Source of the DNA: Calliphora vicina
Taxonomy: Eukaryota; Arthropoda; Insecta; Diptera; Calliphoridae
Assembly (NCBI RefSeq): GCF_958450345.1
Contig: NC_088780.1
Coordinates: forward strand, 122,898,226 to 122,962,225
Direction of reading: 5' to 3'
Length of the DNA: 64,000 nt
Part shown: one piece after another, positions 37,162 through 48,450 of the stretch
How positions within the stretch are numbered: position 1 is the stretch's first letter
Layout: every line of letters begins with the position of its first letter
Notes under the pieces: generated by a model
The model's input: only the letters and a program-made list of their open reading frames with translations
Database searches by the model: none
What the model was told of the DNA's origin: nothing
Made by a program: the position numbers and the translations under genes

Positions 37162-40100
37162 ATGGGGGACATGTTTCGCAGTGAGAAAATGTCCTTGTGC
37201 CAAATCTTCCTGCAACCGGAAGCGGCCTATGCCTCGTTGGCAGAGTTGGGAGAGAGTGGCTGTGTACAATTTCGTGATGTAAGTGAAAATTTAATAGAAT
37301 TTGTGGAATATGCATTTAATTTCTTTAAAAAACTTTACAAAATTACATTTAATTTTCATTTAAGTCCCTTTAACATTTAAAATTTAAACTTGGTCAAACG
37401 ACGTCTCTGAAATCTCTTAATATGGGGGGAGGGCAAATTACGGTATTCGATATTCATCGAAATTCTCATTAAAATTATATAATAAACTAGCTGAACCCGG
37501 TCCGCGTTGCTGGCCCTTAGAAAACATCTGTTTTATATTGCATCTCGATCTCGATTTTAATATACAGTGTCGGACAAAGTCGGTGATCCAATCTTAAATG
37601 TTAATACATGTAGTGGCATTTCGGCTATTTCCAATGAATTCAACAATTTAGTATGGAAATTTCTTATTCATGCACTTAATATGCAAGAGTAAACAAAATT
37701 GTTTATCACGGACCGAAAATCAAAAATCTGACTTTACACTGTTACCCAAAAGGCTTTTCTGAAGATTCCGTGAAAATGTCATCAAAATCGGTCCAGCCAT
37801 TTTTGAGTCCATACGGAACATACATACACACATCCATTTTAATGAAATATAGGGCATTAGCGGTATAAAGTAAAAATTTGATTTTGCTACACCTCCGCCT
37901 ACAGACCGAAAATCAAAAATCTGATTTTACAGTGTTACTCGCTAGACTTTTCTGAAGATTCCCTGAAAAATTTCATTAAAATCGGTCCAGCCGTTTTTGA
38001 GTTCATTCGGAACATACATACATACCCACATACAAACATCCATTTTTATATATATAGATAGAAGATAGAATAGAAGAAGAAGATAGATAGATGATCCAAG
38101 ATTGGCAAAATACTTTTTTTGATCAGCTTGACCTTTTTACCTAAATGATTTTCCTAACGTTCATATTTGGAATTTTTAGATTAAATTTGAATAACCCCAA
38201 CATCAGCATATGGCTTTATATCGAACTTAATTGTCAACTAAAAGTAAAATTCCTTGATTTATACAGATTAATACCTCTTCATTTCCCCCTTAATTTCAGA
38301 TGAACGAAGGCACTACATCGTATCTGCGTAAATACGTTTCGGAAGTAAGACGCTGTGACGAAATGGAGCGTAAGATACGTTTTATAGAAAGTGAAATCAA
38401 AAAAGATGATCTGCATATGCCAGAGTTAATGGAGATACCACCAGCACCCAAGCCCAGAGAAATGATCGATTTGGAGGGTCATTTGGAAAAGTGCGAAAAG
38501 GAAATAACGGAGTTATCGCAAAACGATGTCAATCTTAAGTCCAACTATTTGGAATTAACCGAAATGTTAAGGGTTTTGGAGAAAACACAAGACTTCTTTG
38601 CCGAACAAGCCGTGGTGAATATGGAGTTGAATAAACAAAACGAACATCATCATCACGAAGCTGGTGGTCATTTGGGTTTTGTGGCGGGTGTGGTGAATCG
38701 CGAGAGAGAGTTTGCTTTCGAGCGTATGCTGTGGCGTGTAGCACGCGGTAATGCCTACCTCAAAAAATCACCCTTGGAGGAGTCCTTGAAGGATCCTAAA
38801 ACAGGCAATAAAATGTATAAGACTGTGTTTGTGGTCTTCTTCCAGGGCGAACAATTGAGAAGTAGAATAAAGAAAGTGTGTACCGGTTTCCATGCCTCCA
38901 TGTATCCTTGTCCCAATGAGCATGATGAACGTGAGGGTATGATTAAGGGTTTGCGTACCAGAATCGAGGATTTGCAGGTGGTATTGAAACAGACCGAAGA
39001 TCAACGTACTTGCGTGTTGGTGGCTGTGTCCAAACAATTGGCAGCCTGGGAAGTCATGGTAAAGAAAATGAAGGCAGTGTACTTCACATTGAATATGTTG
39101 AGTCAAGATGTGACCAGTAAATGTTTGATTGGAGAATGTTGGGTACCTACTAGAGATTTGGAAAATGTTCAGGCCTGTTTAGCGGAGGGTTCTGCTGCGG
39201 TAGGCAGTACAGTACCTTCTTTCCTAAATGTGGTTGAAACCAATGATCGGCCGCCCACCTACAATCGTACCAACAAGTTCACTAGAGGCTTCCAAAATCT
39301 TATTGATGCCTATGGTGTGGCCACTTATCGTGAAGCCAATCCCGCTCTATATACTTGCATTACATTTCCCTTCCTCTTTGCTGTGATGTTTGGTGACATG
39401 GGCCATGGTTTTATTCTGCTGCTTTTCGGTGCCTGGATGGTTATTTGGGAAAAGTCTTTGGGTCGCAAAAAGGGTGGAGAAATTTGGAATATTTTCTTTG
39501 GTGGTCGCTACATTATCTTGCTCATGGGTATCTTTGCTGTCTACACTGGATTCACGTACAATGATTGTTTCTCCAAGTCATTCAATGTATTTGGCTCCAC
39601 ATGGCGTGTGCGTTATAACACAACCACCGTGCTAACAAATCCCCAGGGTCTTACTTTGAATCCCAGTTATGCGACCACCGGAGTTTATGTATGGGGCATG
39701 GATCCGATTTGGCAGTTGGCTGATAACAAGATTATCTTCTTAAATACCTACAAAATGAAACTGTCTATTATTTTTGGTGTCCTGCACATGGTATTTGGTG
39801 TTTGCATGTCGGTGGTGAATTTTGTTTATTTCAAACGTTATGCCAGTATTTTGCTGGAATTTTTGCCACAGATTATTTTCCTGCTAATGTTGTTCGGTTA
39901 CATGGTCTTCATGATGTTCTACAAATGGGTAAAATATTCGCCCACCACCTCTTATCAACCGGACACTCCGGGTTGTGCACCTTCCGTGCTGATTATGTTC
40001 ATTAACATGATGCTGTTTAAGAGTACTCCCCCCTTGCCAGGCTGCGATGAGTTTATGTTTGACAAACAGTCCACACTAGAAATGGCATTTGTGGTTGTGG

Positions 40101-40889
40101 CCGTGATTTGTATTCCCTGGATGTTGATTGGCAAACCTTTGTACATCAAGTACACCAGAGATCATAAACCAGTGGTAAGTTAAGCACTTTCATTTATGTG
40201 TTAAAGATGTTCTCAACATGAAATCTTTTTTTTATTTCAAAGCATCCTGATGATTTCACCTCCACAGACACTTTGGAAATGGTAGAAGGTGATACCGCTG
40301 TTGTGGTGGAAGTTATTCAAACATCCAACAAAGATTCGGATAATGCTGGTCATGACCATGATGAAGAACCCATGAGTGAGATATGGATTCATCAGGCTAT
40401 TCATACCATTGAATATGTGCTCAGTACCATTTCTCACACCGCTTCATATTTGCGTTTGTGGGCCTTGTCCTTGGCTCATGCTCGTAAGTGTTTTTCTTTA
40501 TTTTCATTTGAATTAAATTGTCAAGGTGTTTATTATTTATTATCTTCTCTTCAGAATTATCTGAGGTTTTATGGACTATGGTTTTATCATTGGGCCTGCA
40601 GCTTAAGGGTTACACCGGTTCCATTGGCCTCTTCTTTATTTTTGCCATTTGGGTGTTCTTTACACTCGCCATTATGGTCATGATGGAGGGCTTGTCAGCC
40701 TTTTTACATACTTTACGTTTGCATTGGTAAGTTTAAGATTTAGTTGATTAGTTTAATTATATAACTAATTGATTTGAATTTGTTTTTTCTTTAAGGGTCG
40801 AATTCATGAGCAAATTTTATGAAGGCGCTGGTTACATCTTCCAACCATTTAGTTTTAAGGCCATTTTAGAGGCTGAAGATGAGGCTTAA
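37162..40889 (+). CDS. Vha100-4: V-type proton ATPase 116 kDa subunit a (Vha100-4-like)
   Basis: A second subunit a of the V-ATPase Vo sector, with the same role as its neighbour and probably different tissue or membrane use. Coding exons: 37162-37278, 38300-40174, 40243-40483, 40555-40726, 40796-40889, giving 832 aa. Exons 1, 4 and 5 have exactly the lengths of Vha100-2 (117, 172 and 94 nt) and all intron phases agree, so the pair arose by tandem duplication. Landmarks: MGDMFRSEKMSLCQ, GHLGFVAGVVNRE, KKVCTGFHASMYPCP, GGEIWNIFFGGRYIILLMG, and SHTASYLRLWALSLAHAQ with the key arginine at residue 735. Differences from the neighbour are a HHHH run (about 38648) and a different linker before the MSEIWIHQAIHT segment. 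The acceptor at 37138 implies an upstream leader exon. The isoform number rests on its position beside Vha100-2 and is less sure than the family. Confidence 0.9.
37487..38095 (+). mobile_element. Dispersed repeat with internal tandem dimer (in Vha100-4 intron 1)
   Basis: Starts near TAGCTGAACCCGGTCCGCGT, a motif common at conserved parts of insect LINE/SINE repeats. Two similar units follow, at about 37711-37860 and 37904-38065: GACCGAAAATCAAAAATCTG, TTTTCTGAAGATTCC, AAAATCGGTCCAGCC, ATTTTTGAGT, CGGAACATACATAC, ACATCCATTTT. The copy ends in ATATATAGATAGAAGATAGA, a simple-sequence tail. Confidence 0.6.
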
Positions 40890-40916
40890 ATTTGTTATTT
40901 AAATAAAATGTTTTTA

Positions 40917-40922
40917 AATAAA
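40917..40922 (+). terminator. Polyadenylation signal of Vha100-4
   Basis: AATAAA 28 bp after the stop codon; another lies at about 40902. The 3' UTR would be very short. Confidence 0.6.
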
Positions 40923-42018
40923 GTTTAGCATTAACAAGCTTTACAAACTTAAAAGCATTCCCAGACAAAGTTTTGTTGAAACTTATTTTTTGTTTTATTT
41001 TAAAATATTTCTCTTTAGTCTTGAGAAATTAATTCAATTATGCAGTCTGTGCAGATTCTATAAATTGGCTGTCTCAGCCAATTTGGCTTTATAAACGAGA
41101 AGAAGTACCCTACATGCTGCTAAGCATTTGGGGTGGTTAGACCAAAATGACAAAAAAGTTATTTTGTTCAATTGAATTTTATGACTTATAGTCATATTTG
41201 CTGCAAGGTTTGAATGTATTTATTTCATTAATCATGGATTGCTTATATTGATACAGAGTGCTTTAAATGTATTTTAAAGATTCCTGGGAAGACATTTTCA
41301 CAGATTTTACGGAAAAACTATAGGAGGTATTGATATAATTTTTTCACATTTTTATTCCCTATTATGTTGTCAATAAATCCCCATGTGATGATCAAAAAAT
41401 TCTGAAATTTGTTTAACCAAATTTTTGAAAATTTTAAATTGGAGTTTTGAAACTGCCGTTAAAAAAATATTTTTTTTTGTTGTACCTGCGAATAGGTTAA
41501 CTGTATCCTATGAAGCTAAAAACTCATATACAAGTAAATGTGGATATATTTTAAGTAAGAATAAACTTTTGTTTTAATATTTCTCAAAATATGTTAATTT
41601 TGTTCCTACATTTCATGTTCTAGTGGCCTCAGATACGTTAATGACCTGGCGATTTTTTAATAACTTTAACATTTTTTAACCAATTTTTGTCATTTATATC
41701 TCATTAAAACGAAAATTACGTACACATTTCGATTCTTTTAAATTAAATGCCAAAAGTAATTACTTAATAGCTATATTTTAAAAAAAAAATTAAAAAATGC
41801 ATTTTTTCCCCTTGAAAATGCACCTCAAAACTAAATCGAAAGTCGGCACGGCTTGCACTTCTTAGAACAAGCTAAAAAAATTTTTGGTGGTATTTTAGGT
41901 CATTACGAAAGTTTTCAGGGGTTACCGTTTCAACATTTCAAAAAATTTAATTCTAAGGGACACTCTAGTGTTCGTCCAATATATATCGTATGAGCTGCTT
42001 ACCAGTGTAGTATTTATA
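40923..42018. other. Intergenic sequence with a shared dispersed repeat
   Basis: The part at 41280-41480 resembles 62860-63050: TTTTTATTCCCTATTATG and CAATAAATCCC, then GAGTTTTGAAACTGCCGTTA against GAGTTTTGAAACAGCCGTTA. An unclassified dispersed repeat; no gene recognised. Confidence 0.4.
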
Positions 42019-42545
42019 TTGTTACGTTTTAACCTTTTCAAAACGTTGGTTTATTTCCTTTAAATAAACCGGATACTTTTGATTGCAAATAAAAGCCGTT
42101 TAGTGGTTTAAAAATTGTAACAACTCTTTATTTATTTAAAATATACAACAACCACAGAATTAAATAGTCACTCAATGTTTTTTTATACACGTTTATAAAT
42201 TCGCAGAAATAAAGACACACTTTATAATGTACACGAATTCACTTTAAAATACAGCACACTTTAAGGCACTCAGTTGATGTTTATTCAAATAGCGTCTCTG
42301 ATAAACTCCCTAATGACTGCAACCTCTGCCACTATTTATAACATTGCCATCTACACTCTAGATTGCTCTTTAACTGTCTAGAGCTTTCTAATACATACGC
42401 CATCTGTGGTGTACTTTCTACAATGTTCTTTAACTGAATATTCGAATTAGAATACACGGTCGCAGCAAACAGCGTTGCCAACTTACGATCAATGGTCAAC
42501 TGAAAGCTTTTATTCAATGTTAATAATGCCCACAGATATGTTACA
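42019..42545 (+). mobile_element. LTR-like sequence, copy 1 (probable solo LTR)
   Basis: TGTTACGTTTTAACC at the left and ...GATATGTTACA at the right give the TG...CA shape of an LTR. It shares with 63283-63722 the start, the GTTTATTTCC and GTAACAAC.CTTTATTTA blocks, and a CTAGA/TCTAG region. No internal retrotransposon genes or primer-binding site are visible. The exact ends are uncertain because both copies are preceded by TTTATAT. Confidence 0.45.
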
Positions 42546-43011
42546 GTTTGCTATTACAGCACTGCTATTTGAAAGCATTATGCTACTTTCCCAATAACTG
42601 ACCAGTTCAAGATCTTAACCAACCAAAGTCATTATATGGAAGATTCAATATCCTAGCATTTGGTGACATTTGATAACTGCAACCACGTTCCGTAGTCGAT
42701 CACGTGAAATGCTTATCAGTGTTGAGATTCGGCTACAGTCACATATATGGTCTTTGTATGTAGGATAGCTTTGAATTTAGAATAACTGTCAGATATGTTG
42801 CTCTATCGGATAGTTAAACATCATCCAGACAGAGTATCTGGAATGTCAATTCTATTCGTTGCAAGATAGTGTCTATATATTTTCATCATCCGCATACACA
42901 ACAGCAGAATTATAATATATCTCCTCAGCTTTTTAAAAAAGTTCTTGTGAAGTGTCCAAAATGGAAACAGAAACGGTGCTAAAGTGGTTCTTTTATTATA
43001 TATAAAGTAAA
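42546..43011. other. Intergenic sequence, nothing recognised
   Basis: No coding frame with splice or codon support; no terminal repeats. Confidence 0.3.
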
Positions 43012-43133
43012 AAAAATACAAACACCAACTTCGAAGCGTTTTGCTTGTCTGCAGATACACCCAGAGTCTCTGGCGGGAATCAAACCCGCAACCCTCAGAT
43101 TAATAGTCCAGCACACTATTGACTAGTCTATGG
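43012..43133 (-). mobile_element. tRNA-derived SINE, copy 2
   Basis: The minus strand reads ATAGACTAGTCAATAGTGTG, CTGGACTATTAATCTGAGGG, TTGCGGGTTTGATTCCCGCC, with a perfect B box in GGTTTGATTCC. It then matches copy 1 (19588-19703) through AGAGACTCTGGGTGTATCTG and AAAACGCTTCG into a T-rich end. Confidence 0.65.
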
Positions 43134-43619
43134 TAAGTTTTAACAATTGTTAGCTAAATAGCTGATATTTACAAGAGATATTGGACTACTGAAGATTGCT
43201 GCTGATTCTGTAGCGGATCAGATAATGTTTATCAGTCTCATTTTTCTTATATAAAAAGCCTCTCTTGTTGGTCCCATATGGGCACATTTACATTTCAAAT
43301 TAGGATCTGTAGTGCACTTATTATTCAGCTTTACCCTATTCCTATATAATTATCTGCTCTAGAGTTTTCGTAGTCTAAAGACCCCCACAAATTTACGCAT
43401 TCTTTCTAAACATAAAAAAATAATTTTAACCAAAATAACCCTCAACAAATCTTGAGAAAATTTACCACAAATAATAAACTTAAATTTTTTTAACACGTTT
43501 TTGAACTTGTTTCCAACAAAAATGCACGTAAACTTCAATGAACTCTCTTTACATATACAATATTCACGATTTATGCTGAACCAGCTAAAGTGAAATATTA
43601 CTACGAATCAACGAATTTC
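43134..43619. other. Region upstream of the heparanase-like gene
   Basis: No transposon or gene recognised. It is the likely proximal upstream region of the gene that starts at 43833. Confidence 0.3.
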
Positions 43620-43650
43620 TATATAAACTTAAGATCTACTTTCAATTAAA
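43620..43650 (+). promoter_or_regulatory. Possible core promoter of the heparanase-like gene
   Basis: TATATAA at 43620-43626 followed about 20-25 bp later by TTTCAATTA, which resembles an insect initiator. That would give a 5' UTR of about 190 nt before the ATG at 43833. The spacing is slightly short of the classical 30 bp. Confidence 0.25.
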
Positions 43651-43832
43651 TTAAACTAGAACAATTATTATTAAAACCAACAAATGAAAAAAGAGTAAAG
43701 TGACAAATTAAACATTAACATTTAAGTGACAAAATTTTCAGAAATTAGTTGAGTTGATAAAGTGAAACTATAAAGAGTTCTAACTTAAATATAAATTAAA
43801 AAAATTGTGGTTTGAACTTAAGAGCCTGCAAC

Positions 43833-46800
43833 ATGTCCTGGCTCAGGAGTTTATATTTCCATGGAGTGTTGTTATTATTCGCCCATTTAGTCTGGGCTGA
43901 TGTTATAGTGCAATTGAATATAAATCGTCCCATTAATGATGTCAGTGATAAATTTGTTAGTTTTACCATGAAACCAGAGGATTTATATAAGGCCTTAGAT
44001 GGTTCTAATAGGTGAGATTTTAAATGCATTTTTTTTTGGAATATCAGTGAAATATTAAAGTGTTAATTTTATTTTAATATTTATTTAGAAAAACTATAAC
44101 ACGCATGGCCTCCATGTTGAGCCATTCTCATGTTAAATTTGTGGGTGATTATTATTTTGCGGCCAAGACCGAAGGTATACGTTTAAGAAATCCAACAAAA
44201 ATTGTTTGGAAGGGCTTCAATAAGTGGACCAAGTAAGTAAAGATTTCTATTTTCGAATCATATTGCAGGTGTTTTTCGATCCATTACGAATTTCGCAGTC
44301 TTCTAAAATCGGTTGATGTGATATAAAATATCGCAGTGCGCGTGTATTCGTACGAATCGTTAGGTCACTTTTTGGGCATTAGTTCCATCTACATTACATT
44401 TCCTTACAAGAAGCAACTCAGAGGTCTACAATATAATTGAAGGTAAAGATGTGATGAAACTTATAACGGCCTAAAGATTAAGCTGGACAGGCCACGTACC
44501 CAGAATGCCCCTTAGTAGACCTCAACAAAGAATTTATGAATTATGAATGCTACTCCATACAGAACCAGAGCAAGGGGAAAGGAAAGCAAATATAGCACAT
44601 TGGAAGAATGCTGCGCAAGACAGAACCGATTGGAAGAAGAAAGTGAACGTGGTGAAGGCCAATACCGGGGTGTAGTACCGAAAGATGATGATGATGACAT
44701 ACATTTAATAATGCCATCAAAAAGATTTTAGCTGCATCAAACGTGGATCAAAGAGATTTTAAAGAAATTCATAGTGACAGTTGAAGAGTCGTGGATTGAT
44801 TTCTATTAGTTCGGATATTTAACAACAGAACACATAATGTGTTACTCAATATGAGAAAAATCTAAAATATTGACACACGAACCACATCGAAGGAAATACT
44901 CTCTTGTTTCTTCGTAAAAAAGAACATGGAACAGCGTCAAATAAGGATCTTTCTCTATCATGGACATGCGAGCTATTACATAAATAACTTGAAATTGGTG
45001 AATCGTATCTCTGAGTTGGCACATCAAAAATAAAAGACGAGGTCAACTAATTTGAGACCAGAAGAATCGAATGTAAAAAAACTACCTTGAATTGACATTT
45101 ACGATGATAAAAATGTCTTTAAAGTGAAAAGTCACCAATTAAAATTCAGAATTATCCCCAGTAAAGCTTTTTCACTAACAACTCCTTTTTGTAATATAAC
45201 ATTTTAGAACGTTACTATTTTTCCAATAAAATTAACTCCTTTTTATCAATTTACTTACAGAGCCGTCAATTGGTCTATGATTATACCGGTGCCATATAAA
45301 CCCGACAATTGGGATGCCATGCAGGCTTTGAAAATTTTAGATACTTCACAGATGGTGGGTATTGATGAGGCTATCTGGCAGTTGGGCACTGGTAAGTTTA
45401 ATGAAGATAGTCTGATTAAAAATTAAATTTCAATTAATTTGTTTAATAAAAAATTTCAGATTTCGGTTCTTCCCGTGCGGCGGACTATGTAAGCGAACTG
45501 AAGACCTTTAATTTAATGGTGGAGTCATTTAAACAATCTGTTACCAATTGGCAAACTATGGGTGCCGATATTTCGGCTGGTAGTAGTCCGGATGAAACGC
45601 GTCGTTATGTGGAGATGTCTAGGGATTTGAATGCGGCTTATGGTTGGATTCAGTAAGTTTAGTTTACATTAAATTTATACAATTTGGTTTAATTAATTAA
45701 ACTATACATGTTTCGAAACAATTTCCTTAAAAATTGCTCTAAATTGTTGTCTCACTTTCTCTTCCATACTTCATATTCAGATCCGAAGATATGTTCTCAA
45801 GCAACAGTGTAGGATCCCCCATATCCGACCGAGATCCTGCTCTTAAAGTCTTATTTAAAGCAAATGTTCCCGTTTGGCTGTCGCTGCCCAAAAAGAAAGT
45901 CCTCTCAACACATCTGGATGATGAGGTCATTGATGGACTTAACTGGGCTCAGACAATGGGTGATGCTGCCAATTTGGGTTTCGAATCCATATTTAAACCT
46001 CTCAGCCTAGATGATTTGGAAAAACCCAAGTATGGCTTCTATGTAACGGCATTGTTCAAAAAGATAATGGGCTCTCGTGTTTATCCCGCCCGACCTTTGG
46101 GTGTGTTTGGTCGCAACAATAAATTGTATACCCACTGTGCCAATATGGTATCGGGCGGTCTAGCTTTTATGGTGACCAATAAGCAGGAGCAACCATTACA
46201 GATAACTGTTAGATCCATGAACAAACTACAAGATTCAGAGGTATGGCAATATGCCCTGACCATGTCCAATGGTCATGTTATGCTAAATAATAAAAAGTTG
46301 TGGGTGAATTCTACCCTAATGCCTGAGATCAGAAGGAAACACACCAAATCAATGTTGCAATTGAAGATGCCCGGTTTGTCGGTGAGTTTTTGGGTTTTGC
46401 CCAATGCCAACTTGGAACACTGTCAATTTACTGAAGTCGAGACACCGGTGGTGCCAGCTGAGGAGACCAATCAAAAAATTAAACGTTATTCATCCACCGA
46501 TCGCTTGTTAAAGGAACTAATTAAAGAATCGTCCAAACCTCCTCTCTCACCCTTGGCCAGTCTTATTAGAAGACATCGCAGATCAGTGGATACAGATGCA
46601 GACAGATTTAAACGCTTTATTTTAGAAGGCTCAAGGGATGAGGTTAAACCTTTGGCCAATTTTGCCGGAAACATTGTACAAGAAATGAAGTCGCCGCTTA
46701 AAAGGGATATTTTTTCACCAGACCGCAGAATTTCAGCCATAAAATGGTTAAGCAACATCTTTAAAGAACCCCTAAGTTTGGATTTGCCATTGCTAAAGAG

Positions 46801-48052
46801 AAATGCCCGCCAATCGGATGCCCATTCAGGACCCTTCTTTATGACTCGTGATGGTAAAAAGACTGCCTTTACCAAGAAGATCACGGAGATTAAAAAACCC
46901 GAAAAGAAAGTCAATAAATTTCCTGCAGAAGACCAAGAATTTGATGAGGAAAAGTTCTTTAAAAATGTGGGTGCACAGCCCGAGCCAGAATATGTTCGTG
47001 TACCCGAAGGAGATGTGTTCCTAAGTAAAATAGCCTCTCTAGATGGTGAAGATACAGAAGATGAGCTGAAAATAGAAACCAAAAAGTCCAACAAAGCCAA
47101 GGCCCCAACTAAAGAAATTGTTAGTGAAATGAAACCATTGCGTCTCTTGCCCACAGAATTCTTTGAAGCCTTACCCGCTAGTCCCCTTAAACCTGTGGCC
47201 AATAAGCTCAATATTGGTTCTGCCTTGAATTCCCTGCTTTTCTCGGATCCCTTCGGCAAGAGCTATGGCAAAGCTAGCAAAAATGTATTTGGCAAAAACT
47301 TTGATCTGAAAGAAGATCCTATTGCAACGGAAATTGTAGAACCGGAAATCCACAAGGATTTAGATATTGAGGCAGAAACCAATGATGAAGATGATTTTGT
47401 GCAAGCTCAAATCGATATAACCCAAAAAGCCTTAAAAAACAAGGATGCAATAGAGGAAGATGAAGAAATTGCCGCCAAAGATGTTGAAGATTTATTGGAT
47501 GCCACCGAAGAGAGAACCTCGGAAAAAACAAAACCTTTATATTCCAATTTTCTATCCTCTGATAGTTTAAATTTCTTTGGTGAATCTACCAAAACCGAGG
47601 CGGACGAGGATGTTGATGTCGAAAACAAATCTGTACAAACTGACAGCTCTAGCAATGGTAAATTTGAGGAATTACCTTGGTGGGATCTATCAGCCAAGCG
47701 CTTAAAACGCTCGCTGGACACTCGTTATTCGGCCGATTCGTGGCGTAATAATATGATTAGTAAAGATGAAGATCCCATAACAGCTGCTGATGAATTATCA
47801 CCATTACGTTACCGAAATTTCGAAAATAAAGTGGATGAGGTCGTACGCACTACCAATAATAAAAATACAAATAAAATCGACGTTGACGATGATGGTTCAA
47901 TTGGCAAAAGAATTGTGAAGACTTTTAAGGAACAAGTAACAAAATTGGTGGATATTTTCTCGCAACATGTCAATGAATGGTACAATACATTGACGAAACA
48001 ATTGGATAGTAGTGCTGAGGAAACCACTACGGAAGGCAATCGTATAGCGTAA
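43833..48052 (+). CDS. Secreted heparanase-like (GH79) pseudoenzyme with long C-terminal tail
   Basis: Coding exons are 43833-44011, about 44089-44232, 45261-45391, 45460-45652 and 45781-48052, about 972 aa. The exon 2 start is set by reading frame. ATG at 43833 gives a signal peptide, MSWLRSLYFHGVLLLFAHLVWA. Residues 23-435 follow heparanase: IWQLGTDFGSS sits where LGNEPNS carries the acid/base Glu, VPVWLSLP where VWLGETSS carries the nucleophile, then YVTALFKKIMGSRV, KLYTHCAN, and VSFWVLPNANLEHC. Cys335 and Cys430 match the C-terminal-domain disulfide. Both catalytic Glu are replaced (Asp152, Leu251), so hydrolysis is unlikely; a heparan-sulfate-binding or structural role is inference. Residues 436-972 are charged and low in complexity, with RHRR|S (483/484), RNAR|Q (559/560) and RLKR|S (859/860) furin-like sites and no membrane anchor. 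Intron 2 contains a LINE fragment. The exact fly orthologue is not recognised. Confidence 0.8.
44330..44705 (+). mobile_element. LINE 3'-end fragment (in intron 2 of heparanase-like gene)
   Basis: The plus strand reads LSWTGHVPRM, then NIAHWKNAAQDRTDWKKKV and KANTGV, the C-terminal text of RTE/Jockey-type reverse transcriptase proteins (usually WAGHVARM ... AQDRDEWR). It is followed by GATGATGATGATGAC, a simple repeat tail typical of a LINE 3' end. Frames are broken. Same strand as the host gene. Confidence 0.6.
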
Positions 48053-48209
48053 TGTAAGCTTTAAATGATTAAATGGGAGATGTTAAAATTAAATTTGTAG
48101 TTGTTAGAGAATTTATTTGAATTATTTTTAAATATCTATTTAAGTTATGTTTACCGTTGTATTTAAACAAATATTAATCTTTCTAATATATTTGCGTAAT
48201 ATTAATGTA

Positions 48210-48215
48210 AATAAA
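48210..48215 (+). terminator. Polyadenylation signal of heparanase-like gene
   Basis: AATAAA about 160 bp after the stop codon, the first canonical signal downstream. Confidence 0.5.
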
Positions 48216-48450
48216 AATTATGAAATCGTTATAGAAATGCTAAATCTAGACTTTTCTTTGCAAGCAAATGAAATTTCCATTAGCATACATTTCATATTGC
48301 AAAACTAAAACTATTCTCTCAAAGAAGACATTGTGTCATTTGTACCTAAGAATTTTTGACAAAATTATATAATTTTGATTCAAAAGACGCGATATTGATT
48401 TATTCATGCGTGACCGAAACTTAACAGTAGTCGACATTCAACATGAGATA

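Noticed and set aside
44543..44731. 62-codon acidic plus-strand frame in the heparanase-like intron
   Set aside because: It is an off-frame reading of the LINE 3' end with its GAT tail.
46486..47259. 257-codon minus-strand open frame
   Set aside because: Antisense to the final exon of the heparanase-like gene. Its serine/leucine-rich text is the mirror of the Lys/Glu/Asp-rich tail, with no independent gene signals.
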